From Leptotrichia sp. OH3620_COT-345 (GTDB taxonomy: Bacteria; Fusobacteriota; Fusobacteriia; Fusobacteriales; Leptotrichiaceae): a stretch of 64,000 bases of DNA. The DNA is taken from contig NZ_RQYW01000008.1 of assembly GCF_003932895.1 (NCBI RefSeq), forward strand, positions 50,304 through 114,303, given 5' to 3'. Position numbers and translations under genes: made by a program. Positions within the stretch are counted from its first letter, which is position 1. Every line of letters begins with the position of its first letter. This document shows positions 8,909-17,606 of the stretch, in pieces. The notes beneath the pieces are model-generated. The model was not told where the DNA came from, did no database searches, and was given only the letters and a program-made list of their open reading frames with translations.

Positions 8909-10426
8909 CTACTCTTCTGCAATATTCTGAGCAAGTTTTTTAATTGATTCAGCTATTATCTTTTTAATTTCATCTTTAGACACTGAACTTTCTTCGGCTT
9001 TCATCCCTGTATTTCTTTCAGCTATGAATGATACACCGTCAAATAAGTTTGTCATTCTTCCTAAGAACAGACTTCCTTTTCCAACAATCATAGCTCTGTT
9101 TTTATTTCCTGTAGTCAAATCATCACAAAGGAATCCCACATAAGGTACTCCCGATGGAATATGTCCTTGTGTTGGAGCCCATCCCGGCAATCCTTTTTCT
9201 TCTATAAATGATTTCAAGTTGGCTTTTTCCATTTCTTTACGTAATACAGCCAGAGCTCCTATCATTTTATAGTTTGCTTCAGGTACATTCCCTGCACCCG
9301 CCGCCATTGTTATATCAGGATTCTGCATTTCTACGGAGTAAACATCTACATCTGTTATTTTTAATCCTGCCTTATCTAGTCCCGGAGTTACCAATGCTGA
9401 TATAACAGCTTGTGGAGAAGATCCTGTTCCTACATTGTGTTTTCCTACTAAATCAGTTCTGATTATTGGATTTACACCATCATTTTCCGAAATAAGAACT
9501 GCAAATCCTCCAAGTACGTCTTCCAGTACGGGTATTCCTTTCTTAACATGATCTTTAGCGTTCATTCCAAGTTTTGCAGTTGCTCCTCCTGCAACTACCA
9601 TAACATTTTTATAAACACCTGATTTAACTAAAGCGGCAGCACTTATCAACGCATGCGTAGGTGCCGCACAGAAACCTCTCAAATCAGACCCTGTGGCATT
9701 TGTAAGGTTGGCAGCTTCAGCTATAGCTTTGGCGAAGTTTCCTCCTCCACGCTGATTCACATCCCCACATGCTTCTTCTGAACATTCTATAACATAATCT
9801 ATATCCTGAGGATTTACTTTGGAAGCTTTTAGCAGTTCCAACGCAGATATTATACCTGATGCTTTTACTACAAGATTTTCAAACATTACATGTGAATTCA
9901 AGTTAGGATCTACATCATGGGCTCTTTTAACATATCCCACAACTTTTCCGTCATGTACCAGTGGTTGATCCGCATCGCTCATATCACTGATATCCGAACC
10001 TTTTAACTGTCCGAATAAATGAGACAGTTCACTAAAATTTTTTTCTACTTTCGGTAATACTTCTTTTATAAATTCCTCTGACAACTTTACTAAATCAAAA
10101 GCATCAGATAATTTCATTATTGCTAAAAATTCATCTTGAGGAACTATCTGACCGAATTTTCCGTAACGATCCCCTTTCTGATCTTTTATATCATACCAAG
10201 GCATCGGATAAGTGTTCAATTCTTCAGGAGTTTTTTTCCCTATGTACACTTGATTCGGCAAATAATTAACTACTTCTTCGTATGTTCTTATATGATTTTT
10301 TATATTTTGCAAAAATTCCGAATCAGGATTTGTTATTTTTTCTATTGAACATGTCGAACCGCTTTCAATCATGTCCGGAGTATGAACTAGCACATATCCT
10401 GCTCCTTTAAATACTGGATAATTCAT
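8909..10426 (-). CDS. grdC: Glycine reductase protein C, beta subunit
   Basis: This 505-residue protein is the thiolase-fold (FabH-like) half of protein C. It begins MNYPVFKGAGYVLVHTPDM, as GrdC proteins do, and has a conserved Cys253 in DLRGFCAAPTHAL, at the position of the thiolase nucleophile. Together with GrdD it converts the selenoether of GrdA to acetyl phosphate. It lies 55 bases after grdB; in that gap the Shine-Dalgarno AAGGAG is separated from the ATG by a perfect 8-bp hairpin (10438-10457), an unusual arrangement described separately. No truncation is seen. Confidence 0.95.
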   Translation of the reverse strand: MNYPVFKGAGYVLVHTPDMIESGSTCSIEKITNPDSEFLQNIKNHIRTYEEVVNYLPNQVYIGKKTPEELNTYPMPWYDIKDQKGDRYGKFGQIVPQDEFLAIMKLSDAFDLVKLSEEFIKEVLPKVEKNFSELSHLFGQLKGSDISDMSDADQPLVHDGKVVGYVKRAHDVDPNLNSHVMFENLVVKASGIISALELLKASKVNPQDIDYVIECSEEACGDVNQRGGGNFAKAIAEAANLTNATGSDLRGFCAAPTHALISAAALVKSGVYKNVMVVAGGATAKLGMNAKDHVKKGIPVLEDVLGGFAVLISENDGVNPIIRTDLVGKHNVGTGSSPQAVISALVTPGLDKAGLKITDVDVYSVEMQNPDITMAAGAGNVPEANYKMIGALAVLRKEMEKANLKSFIEEKGLPGWAPTQGHIPSGVPYVGFLCDDLTTGNKNRAMIVGKGSLFLGRMTNLFDGVSFIAERNTGMKAEESSVSKDEIKKIIAESIKKLAQNIAEE

Positions 10427-10437
10427 ATTTTTATTTA

Positions 10438-10457
10438 GGGAAGGGCTATCCCTTCCC
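10438..10457 (-). promoter_or_regulatory. GC-rich hairpin between the grdC ribosome-binding site and start codon
   Basis: GGGAAGGG and CCCTTCCC form a perfect 8-bp stem with a four-base loop. On the mRNA the order is AAGGAG, ATA, hairpin, then 11 bases and ATG. No T-run follows, so it is not a simple terminator. Folded, it would bring the ribosome-binding site to about 14 bases from the start codon. It may tune grdC translation or protect an mRNA end after processing; both are inferences. Confidence 0.6.
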
Positions 10458-10481
10458 TATCTCCTTTCTGAATTATAAGAT

Positions 10482-11792
10482 TTAATTTTCGAACACTGTC
10501 TGGCTTGTCACTTCTGTAGTCAGTGCTTTTAATGCTTTATCAACTAATTTTCTTCTTAATTTTTTTTCTTCTTCTTTTTCTAATGTTGGATTCCCCAACG
10601 GATGAGGTATCGCTATAGTCGGAACGATTCTGTTTGCTCCAACTGTAAGAGAAATAGGTACAACTGTACACATATGAACTACAGGTATTCCTGCTCTCTC
10701 TATTTCTTTTGCCATCGTTGCTCCGCAACGCGTACAAGTACCTCAAGTAGACGTTAAAATAACAGCATCTACTCCATCAGCTACTAATTTGGCACCAATT
10801 TCCGCTGCAAATGCTTTCGCATTGGCAACTGCCGTCCCGTTACCTACAGTAGTATAAAATTTTTCATGTAACTCTCCTACTGCACCTTCCTTTACTAAAT
10901 CACGTAATACATCTACCGGCAATACACGATCTGAATCCAAATTGGCATATACAGGATCGTATCCTCCATGAGCTGTTTCATGTGTTTCTTCAGTTAAATT
11001 CTCAAAGTCCTTCAAGAAATATTCTCCATATTTTGAGGCTGAAGAGGATTCAATATGATCAGGATTCCCTTTAGGTACAATTCCTCCTGATGTCACTAAA
11101 GCGATCTTCGCCTTGGATAAATCTTTAACTGCCGCATTAGGCTCGACACGGTCAAAATTAGGCATCGGATATTCAGTTTCAAAAGATTCACCTTTTATTT
11201 TCTTTATAAGCATATCCACTGCACGCTTTGAACCTCTTTCTTCATGAAAGAAATTCACTCTCACTCCTCTCGGAATATACCCTTCTTCTCCCGGAGAAAG
11301 AATTTTTTCGCCTTTAGACAACTTTTGAGCAAATTTCGCCAATTTCGGCAGAGCATTTCTCATACCTGCTGCACTATCCGATGTTTCAATAATATATACA
11401 TCTTTTTTATACATATCCACACCCGGATTTTCAATATACATAGCAGTTACAGACGGTATGTGCAATTTATCCTGAACAAGTTTAGTAATTGTTCCTGCGG
11501 CAACTCCATAACGACCTGCATTAAATGCCGGACCTGCAATAAATAACTGAGGTTCTAGATTTTTTATCATTTCCAGTAGAGTAATTTGCACTTTTTCCAG
11601 ATTTTCATTGAAATAGCTGTCACCACATACTATCGTTCCCACTATCTCAAAATCTTCTCCTAATTGTCCTTGTAATTGTTGTGATATTGGCGGAAGTTCC
11701 TTTCTAAGTTCCGGTTCGATATGGGCTTTTTCTTCTCCTCCAACTCCTGCAAAGAATTGGTTTATATAATGTACTACTTTTATTTTAGACAT
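10482..11792 (-). CDS. grdB: Glycine reductase component B selenoprotein
   Basis: This 436-residue selenoprotein is read through a TGA at 10743-10745 (Sec350), in the context T-U-GTCTRCGATM, the same redox motif as in the paralogue at 3341-4660. It starts MSKIKVVHYINQFF behind AAGGAGGT. With GrdE it forms component B, which deaminates glycine and passes the carboxymethyl group to GrdA. Its place in an operon with grdA, grdC, grdD, grdE and a glycine riboswitch makes glycine the likely substrate. A candidate SECIS stem lies 12 bases after the UGA (10716-10730). Confidence 0.95.
10716..10730 (-). promoter_or_regulatory. Candidate bacterial SECIS hairpin of grdB
   Basis: The stem CGTTGC/GCAACG with loop GGA starts 12 bases after the UGA, identical in stem and spacing to the one in the first component-B gene. 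The loop base difference (GGT against GGA) leaves the stem untouched. Coding conservation is the competing explanation. Confidence 0.55.
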
Positions 11793-11826
11793 TTTGCATT
11801 ACCTCCTTAAAATTATCTAAACCGGA

Positions 11827-12288
11827 TTACTCCCCACGCACTTCTTTCATTTCTTTTGAAATTTCTTCAACATCCAATACCATTTCCATCATTCCTACCT
11901 GTTCTTCATAAACAGAAGGGTCAACTTGTTCTTTCATCGCTTCTTCTACAATATGGTATACACCAAGATTTAATGCAACTCCTGCTAAAGGCCCTGCAAA
12001 AGTAGGATCTCCAACAGTTACTGTTTCAGCTGCTAGACCAGCAGCTTCGGCTTCTGATGCACCTAATAAAACTACAACGTTTTCTGCACCGAATTTTTCG
12101 GCAGCTTCTTTAACACGTTTTTGGTTTTCTAAGTCCATCGCACCTGCAGCCGTTCAGACAAAGCATTCTGTAGATGAAAATACTACTTCTGCTCCGTCTA
12201 TAGTTTTTACACATTCTTCGATAGCTAATCCGGGTATTCCGTCTCTATCGCCGATAATAATTACTTTTTTATCTTTAAGACTACTCAT
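11827..12288 (-). CDS. grdA: Glycine reductase selenoprotein A
   Basis: The 153-residue selenoprotein starts at ATG 12288 (behind GGAGGAAAGATA) and reads through TGA 12154-12156 as Sec45, giving [13 protein letters not shown], the invariant Cys-x-x-Sec centre of GrdA. Conventional calling would see only the part after the UGA, from 12138. GrdA is the small acidic carrier that receives the carboxymethyl group on selenium from any component B and delivers it to protein C. Only one grdA is present, so both component-B pairs in the window probably share it. Confidence 0.96.
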
Positions 12289-12369
12289 TATCTTTCCTCC
12301 TAATTTATATATTTTTTGTTTATTATCTATAATTATTTAATTGAAAATTAGTTTTACTACACATCAGCA

Positions 12370-13656
12370 TTAGTAAGTCTTTGCACTTAAGTATCCAAAT
12401 CCTGTTTCATTTGTAGCTCCTGTAATTGCCTGAATTTCCACTTCAATAGTTCCGTCTTGTCTCAACGAATCTTGATTTCCTCCTGCAATTACATTTACCA
12501 CATCTATATGTCCGATTACTTTATCCAATTTTGGTAATACTATTACCTGATTGGCATTTCCTCCTGTTACTACTGCATCAGCTTTCGGATCAGCATCTGC
12601 AAGACTTTGGCTTGCTCCATCCTGTCCTGCATACTCATCAGTTACAATAACAGTTTTTACACCTTCATTTTCAATTTTTTTACAGTTCATTATCAAGTCG
12701 GTATCAGGATTACCGAATCCTTCTTGAGAAACAATAGCAGCATCCAAGCCTAAATATTTTGTAAACTTCGCTGTCCAATTTGATGATCTTTCTTTATCTG
12801 CCAGATAAACATTCTCATTTGTTATGATTACACCTAGGAAATTAATTTCCTTTCCGTGTTTTTCATACAACTCTTCTATTACTCCGTTATTCAAATGAAC
12901 GTAAGTAGGATTTTTATCACATGCAGACACACAATTTCCACTTACTATCGCTCCATCCATAATTTCTGTAGGATAAAGAAGTGTAGGAACTATCTGTTTT
13001 GCATCTACTCCGTATACGTAAGTATCATGCAACAAACCCTGTGTCTGAAGCATATACACATATCCCACTTTAGGCAAATCAGGATACTCGGCTATCTGCT
13101 CAAGTAAAGGTTTTGTTTCATATACTTTTACTTCTTCCGGTTCCAAATTTCTTGCCAATTCCCCCAAATATCTAGCTGCTTTAAATCCTATATAACGTAC
13201 AGCTTTCTCATGCTCATGCTGCTTTACTCCTTCTGCCGGTTCAGCAATAACAACTAAATTATTTAACTTTGAGAATGGTGTGTATTCAGCTCCAATTCCG
13301 GTCATATCAATAATACCTTCTTGGAAACCTACAATTTTACCTGTAGTTACTACAGCCATACCTTTAAGGGCTATTGTTTTCCCTTCTCCTACAGTATCCA
13401 CTTTTGATAAAATACCGGGAAATATTCCTCCACGACCTTCAGTCTTTACACGTGGTTCAATTACATCCTTTACAGGAGTAATACGTATGCTTTCTCCCGG
13501 TCGAGCTATTTCGAGATCCACAGATACGATTGCTTCATCATTCCATATTTCCTTAATAAGTTCTTCCTTATTGACATATAAAACATTTTTTTCAATTTTT
13601 GATTCTGAAGCAAATTGAATATCTTTTATATGAATCTTTCCTAATTCAAGACGCAC
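12370..13656 (-). CDS. grdE: Glycine reductase component B proprotein
   Basis: This 428-residue proprotein has its cleavage site at NCV with Cys242, the position I recall for the pyruvoyl-forming cysteine of the Eubacterium acidaminophilum enzyme. It partners GrdB to form component B. It lies between trxA and grdA in the riboswitch-controlled operon, the usual place of grdE. The ITGATNETGFGYLSAKTY C-terminus is collinear with, but different from, the paralogue at 4675-5964. Confidence 0.94.
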   Translation of the reverse strand: MRLELGKIHIKDIQFASESKIEKNVLYVNKEELIKEIWNDEAIVSVDLEIARPGESIRITPVKDVIEPRVKTEGRGGIFPGILSKVDTVGEGKTIALKGMAVVTTGKIVGFQEGIIDMTGIGAEYTPFSKLNNLVVIAEPAEGVKQHEHEKAVRYIGFKAARYLGELARNLEPEEVKVYETKPLLEQIAEYPDLPKVGYVYMLQTQGLLHDTYVYGVDAKQIVPTLLYPTEIMDGAIVSGNCVSACDKNPTYVHLNNGVIEELYEKHGKEINFLGVIITNENVYLADKERSSNWTAKFTKYLGLDAAIVSQEGFGNPDTDLIMNCKKIENEGVKTVIVTDEYAGQDGASQSLADADPKADAVVTGGNANQVIVLPKLDKVIGHIDVVNVIAGGNQDSLRQDGTIEVEIQAITGATNETGFGYLSAKTY

Positions 13657-13704
13657 GCTTAAATTCCTCCTTTACTTTGTAAAATAAGTAACATTTACAG
13701 TTAA

Positions 13705-14022
13705 TTACAAATATTTTTTTATTAATGCTTCCACATTTTCTACAGTTGCATCGTCTTTTGTCACTTCTTCAAGTTTTTCACCATCTTTATAAACTGCTAA
13801 AGTAGGCAAGCCTAAAACTTTCTGTTTAATAGCAAGACGTCTTGCTTTTGTAGTGTCAAGAGAAGTAAATTTCATTTTACCTTCATATTTTTCAGCTAAT
13901 TTATGAACTTCCGGCATTAGAGCTTTACATGGTACACAACCTTCACTCCAGAAGTCTACAAATACATATCCCTCCGCCTGCAACACTTCAGTTTCAAAAG
14001 TGTCTTTATCCAATTCCAACAT
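13705..14022 (-). CDS. trxA: Thioredoxin of the glycine reductase system
   Basis: This is a 105-residue thioredoxin fold with redox centre GCVPC (Cys29, Cys32) in place of the usual WCGPC. This variant is characteristic of thioredoxins encoded in grd operons. It passes electrons from TrxB to the selenoproteins, probably reducing the GrdA/GrdB selenenyl-sulfide after each turnover. It has no signal peptide and is cytoplasmic. It is encoded directly between trxB and grdE. Confidence 0.92.
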   Translation of the reverse strand: MLELDKDTFETEVLQAEGYVFVDFWSEGCVPCKALMPEVHKLAEKYEGKMKFTSLDTTKARRLAIKQKVLGLPTLAVYKDGEKLEEVTKDDATVENVEALIKKYL

Positions 14023-14114
14023 TTATTTTTCCTCCTTTCCCTTATATTTTAAATAATATATATAAACGTATTATTTAGCAGTATTATTTTTCCCTTGTAA
14101 ATAAATACACAAAA

Positions 14115-15059
14115 TTATTCAAAATGCTCACTAATATATTTTTCAGCCATTATCGCAGAAACTGCACCATCCGCCGCCGCCGTAACTACCTGACGCACTT
14201 CCTTAATTCTGCAATCTCCTGCTACAAATACACCCGGAACATTTGTTTCAGTATTTTCTCCCGCTACAATATATCCATACTGATCAAGTTCGATTTTTCC
14301 CTTGAATAACTCTGTCTGAGGGGTATATCCTATAAATACGAACAATCCCATAGTTCCATCTTCTTCATCAGCTTCAACTTCATATACTTCTTCTGTATCC
14401 AAATTTTTAAATACGATAGACTCCAGAATACCATCACCTTTTACTTCCTGAACTACCGTTCTCGTTGTAATATCTATATTAGGAGTATTTTTGGCTTTTT
14501 CCAGAGTAATTCCTTCGCATTGGAAATGATCAAGCATATGAACTATATGAACTTGTCTCGCGAATTTCGACAGGAAAATAGCTTCTTCAATAGCACTGTT
14601 ACCCCCACCTACTACATATACTTCAAGTTCTTTGAAAAAATCTGCATCACATGTTGCACAGTATGAAATTCCCTTTCCTGAAAGTTCTTTTATTCCCGGA
14701 GCATCCAATTTTCTCGGAGTAGCTCCTGTAGCTATTACTACTGCCTTCGCAGTATAAACTGTATCCTTACATTTAACAATTTTTTCTTTACTTGAAAAAT
14801 CCACTTCTACAACTTCTTCTTTTCTTACTTCAGTACCAAAACTTTTACATTGCTCAAGCATTCTTGCAGTCAAATTAGGTCCTGTAGGATTTTCAATAGA
14901 CCCCGGATAATTTTCAATCAAGTGAGTAATCGCCGCTTGACCTCCGTTCTGTCCTTTTTCCAAAACTAGTGTCTTCAGTCTTCCTCTTGACGCATATAAT
15001 GCTGAAGATAAACCTGCCGGTCCTGAACCGATGATTATCAGGTCAAAATGTTCCGCCAT
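14115..15059 (-). CDS. trxB: Thioredoxin reductase of the glycine reductase system
   Basis: This 314-residue flavoprotein has an N-terminal FAD motif GSGPAGLSSA (residues 11-20), the redox centre CATC at Cys134-Cys137, an NADPH-type motif VGGGNSAIEEAI, and the C-terminal FAD motif GVFVAGDCR. It reduces the GCVPC thioredoxin encoded 92 bases downstream. Its length is normal for the low-molecular-weight TrxB class. A second TrxB-like gene at 22788-23744 belongs to a different context. Confidence 0.94.
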   Translation of the reverse strand: MAEHFDLIIIGSGPAGLSSALYASRGRLKTLVLEKGQNGGQAAITHLIENYPGSIENPTGPNLTARMLEQCKSFGTEVRKEEVVEVDFSSKEKIVKCKDTVYTAKAVVIATGATPRKLDAPGIKELSGKGISYCATCDADFFKELEVYVVGGGNSAIEEAIFLSKFARQVHIVHMLDHFQCEGITLEKAKNTPNIDITTRTVVQEVKGDGILESIVFKNLDTEEVYEVEADEEDGTMGLFVFIGYTPQTELFKGKIELDQYGYIVAGENTETNVPGVFVAGDCRIKEVRQVVTAAADGAVSAIMAEKYISEHFE

Positions 15060-15086
15060 AATCAGCCTCCTTAATTTTTTTGTCTG

Positions 15087-15464
15087 TTACTTGATTATTC
15101 TTTCTATAGCATTGGTAATCAGGTCGTGATCTATAACACTGAAATCTTCTTTTATGTTTTCCTGCCATAATGGAGTTTCTTTATTTTTTCTGAATTTTAT
15201 AAAAGTTTCTATTGCATGGGATATTAAATTAACCGAATTAATATCTAAAGTATCTTTAGGTTCCAAAACTACTGATCTGTAAAGAGTTTCATTCGGTTTC
15301 ACACTTCCATACATAGGATGAGTAAGTATCTCATAATTTTTATGTACATAATCACGTGCTATTTCTAATATTTTTAAATAACTTACTTCCCTGAAATCCA
15401 CTTCTATGCCTTTATTTACATAATTTAAAAATTTAGGATTGTTTGTTAATAGTTTCACTTCCAT
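15087..15464 (-). CDS. grdX: GrdX family protein (second copy)
   Basis: This 125-residue GrdX homologue has the family core ILTHP..GSVKPNETLYRS at about residues 45-65. It is the first gene of the riboswitch-controlled operon, the usual place of grdX. Its sequence is well diverged from the copy at 1588-1980, so the two are old paralogues rather than a recent duplication. No catalytic motif is recognisable, and its function is unknown. Confidence 0.88.
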   Translation of the reverse strand: MEVKLLTNNPKFLNYVNKGIEVDFREVSYLKILEIARDYVHKNYEILTHPMYGSVKPNETLYRSVVLEPKDTLDINSVNLISHAIETFIKFRKNKETPLWQENIKEDFSVIDHDLITNAIERIIK

Positions 15465-15541
15465 ATCTCCTTATTAAAATTACTCTCTGCCATAAAATCA
15501 AAAATAGGAAAACACTTCTGCATTCTCCCTGTTATAAATAA

Positions 15542-15648
15542 CTCCAGAGTTTTGTCCAAACACAGTCCCTTTACCTGAGAATTTCATCAGCAGCTGCAAT
15601 TTTGCCGACTTGTACCTTCGGTGCTCCGTTGTAGAGTCTCTCCTGTGT
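15542..15648 (-). promoter_or_regulatory. Glycine riboswitch (single aptamer) of the grd operon
   Basis: On the minus strand the leader reads GGAGAGACTCT at the 5' side, then GGAGCACCGAAGG in the core, then TTCTCAGGTAAAGGGACTG and a closing CTCTGGAG. These are the conserved blocks of the glycine aptamer. I see one aptamer, not the tandem pair. Only about 30 bases separate the promoter from its 5' edge. Between the aptamer and the grdX start, the segment 15470-15541 contains a possible switching hairpin ending in TATTTTT, but no clean terminator. Glycine binding should raise operon expression, as for other catabolic glycine riboswitches. Confidence 0.88.
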
Positions 15649-15685
15649 TCTTCATCCAAATAAATCAGTTATTATCTTCAATTAA

Positions 15686-15714
15686 GTTATACCCTGATTT
15701 TCTTAAAAAGTCAA
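15686..15714 (-). promoter_or_regulatory. Promoter of the glycine reductase operon
   Basis: TTGACT (15709-15714) and TATAAC (15686-15691) are separated by exactly 17 bases on the minus strand. The predicted start, near 15679, is about 30 bases before the glycine aptamer. Confidence 0.75.
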
Positions 15715-15902
15715 CAACTAAAAAATACATTTCTCATTTTGAAATTGAAGTGTATATAAATTTTAATTATAAGAATAAACCTTTAAAAAATCATTATATC
15801 CGTTTACTTACTTCTACATTTCCGTTTCTTACTCTGTTTCTTTATTACACAATAAATTCAAGATTTTTCCCAATATTTCAATTTTTTATTAAATTATTTT
15901 AA

Positions 15903-16189
15903 TTTTTATTATTTTTTATTTTTTTAAATTTATAACAAAATTAAGATAAAATCTTTCCTCTTACTTATATTTTTTAATCTGATAAAAGTTTTCATTTTTT
16001 TAATTGTATTCTTAAATAATTACAGATTTTTAAGATCTTTTAATTTTTTTAACATATTTGATTATACTTATACTTGCTTTCCAATTAATATTCCATAGTT
16101 TACTTTTTGAAAAAATTTTAAGACTTTTAAAAAATTAAAAAATAGATTATAATAATTATTAATAAAACTTTATATAAAGGAGATTTGCT
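15903..16189. other. AT-rich intergenic region before the TDT transporter gene
   Basis: This stretch is almost purely A and T. A TATAAT at 16148-16153, with no good -35 match, lies 37 bases upstream of the plus-strand gene and is the best promoter candidate. GGAGATTT gives its ribosome-binding site. I see nothing else between here and the grd promoter. Confidence 0.4.
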
Positions 16190-17101
16190 ATGAAAGATTT
16201 TTTTAAAAAATATCCTGTTCCCATTTCGGGAATTGCTTTAGGATTGGTAACTTTGGGGAATCTATTAAGAAGCTATGGAGAGATTTACAGAAATGTATCA
16301 GGATTTTTAGCATCTGTTATTCTTATTTTATTATTAATAAAAATAGTTATAAATTTTCAAGAATTTAAAAAAGAATTGGAAAATCCTTTAATTGCAGGAA
16401 GTTTTGCAACATTTTCTATGGCTCTTATCGTTTTATCTACATATATCGGAAATAAAGAACAGGGATTTTTTCTTTGGATTTCAGGTATTATAGTTCATAC
16501 CGCTCTTATAATATGGTTTACTTCATATTATTTACCTAAGCGGAACATAAAAACTGTTTTTACAACATGGTTTATAGTATATGTAGGCATTGTCACAATA
16601 AGTGTTACAGCTCCTGCATATAAACTGATATCTGTAGGACAGACAGCTTTCTGGTTCGGTTTTATTTCATATCTTATATTACTTCCCATTGTCTGTTACA
16701 GAGTATTCGTAATAAAAAATATCCCCGAGCCTGCATTACCCACATTTTCAGTTTTTGCTGCTCCTGCAGCACTACTTCTGGCAGGATATATAAGCAGCTT
16801 TCCTGAAAAAAATTTATTTATATTTTATTTTCTCATTTTTTTGACAGTTTTCTTTTACATACTTGTTATAACTTCCATGCCGAAACTGTTAAAACTGAAA
16901 TTTTATCCGAGTTTTTCAGCTTTTACTTTCCCTCTTGCAATAAGCGGGCTTGCCCTTAAACTTGCAGTAGGGTTTATAAAAAATTCGGGAGGAAATCCGG
17001 CTTTATTGAGAAAATTTGTTATTTTTGGAGAACTTACAGCTATTTTTGCTGTTGCTTATGTTCTCATAAAATATTTCATATTTTTATTTAAAAAAGTTTA
17101 A
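16190..17101 (+). CDS. TDT/TehA-family membrane transporter
   Basis: This 303-residue protein has about ten hydrophobic segments and matches the TDT family (TehA, Mae1, SLAC1-type channels). Its N-terminus PVPISGIALGLVTLGNLL resembles the TehA opening, and FSAFTFPLAISGLAL near residue 240 resembles the TDT late-helix motif with its key aromatic residue. Members move organic acid anions or confer tellurite resistance. The gene stands alone with its own ribosome-binding site (AAAGGAGAT). The substrate cannot be read from the sequence; export of a fermentation acid is possible. Confidence 0.8.
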   Translation: MKDFFKKYPVPISGIALGLVTLGNLLRSYGEIYRNVSGFLASVILILLLIKIVINFQEFKKELENPLIAGSFATFSMALIVLSTYIGNKEQGFFLWISGIIVHTALIIWFTSYYLPKRNIKTVFTTWFIVYVGIVTISVTAPAYKLISVGQTAFWFGFISYLILLPIVCYRVFVIKNIPEPALPTFSVFAAPAALLLAGYISSFPEKNLFIFYFLIFLTVFFYILVITSMPKLLKLKFYPSFSAFTFPLAISGLALKLAVGFIKNSGGNPALLRKFVIFGELTAIFAVAYVLIKYFIFLFKKV

Positions 17102-17187
17102 CATAACTTTATTGAAAAATAGTTTAATTTAAAAAACATTTTTCTTAATTAGAAGTTTATTCCATCTTTTGTATATCTAATTTCCTA

Positions 17188-17442
17188 CTATAATATTTTA
17201 AATTTTAAAAAATATTTATTATACTTGGAAAATCTAAAACTTTCTTCACTCAGATATTTATTTTCTAACCCGACATAATTCACGTATTTTACGAATTTCT
17301 GAATGTCGGAAAAACCAAAAATAATATAAAGTGATTTTGCAATAAAAAATTCAATAAAAACAATAAATAAAATCCCGATACCCCAGATTGTTTCATAAGT
17401 TGAACAGCCTGAATGTCGGGATTTTTTCTTCATTAAGCACAT
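17188..17442 (-). CDS. Possible small single-span membrane protein
   Basis: This reading frame of up to 84 codons (an internal ATG three codons in is equally likely) encodes a Lys/Arg/His-rich start with Cys, then one hydrophobic segment, GILFIVFIEFFIAKSLYII. No family is recognised. No convincing ribosome-binding site precedes it. The same DNA on the plus strand can form a long-loop stem (AATCCCGA 17371-17378 with TCGGGATT 17416-17423, then TTTTT), which could be a terminator for the TDT gene. The 11-mer CTGAATGTCGG occurs twice here. Treat as doubtful. Confidence 0.35.
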   Translation of the reverse strand: MCLMKKKSRHSGCSTYETIWGIGILFIVFIEFFIAKSLYIIFGFSDIQKFVKYVNYVGLENKYLSEESFRFSKYNKYFLKFKIL

Positions 17443-17606
17443 AAGAACAGTGATAAATCCTCACGGAAAAATAATTTAAATACACATTTTAATTTTAATG
17501 TCTTTTAACATTTATTTACTAAATTATCTTTATATCTTCTTTCTAACAATAAAATTATTCAAAAACGAATATACATTATAATTTTGTAAAAACAAAAATA
17601 TAGCTT

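Noticed and set aside
15649..15685. A second glycine aptamer forming a tandem riboswitch
   Set aside because: Only about 30 bases lie between the promoter and the visible aptamer, and downstream of it the conserved core does not recur.
17371..17427. Regulatory RNA in the region of the small 84-codon reading frame
   Set aside because: A stem with a 37-base loop and a T-run is visible but no known class fits; it is mentioned only as a possible terminator.
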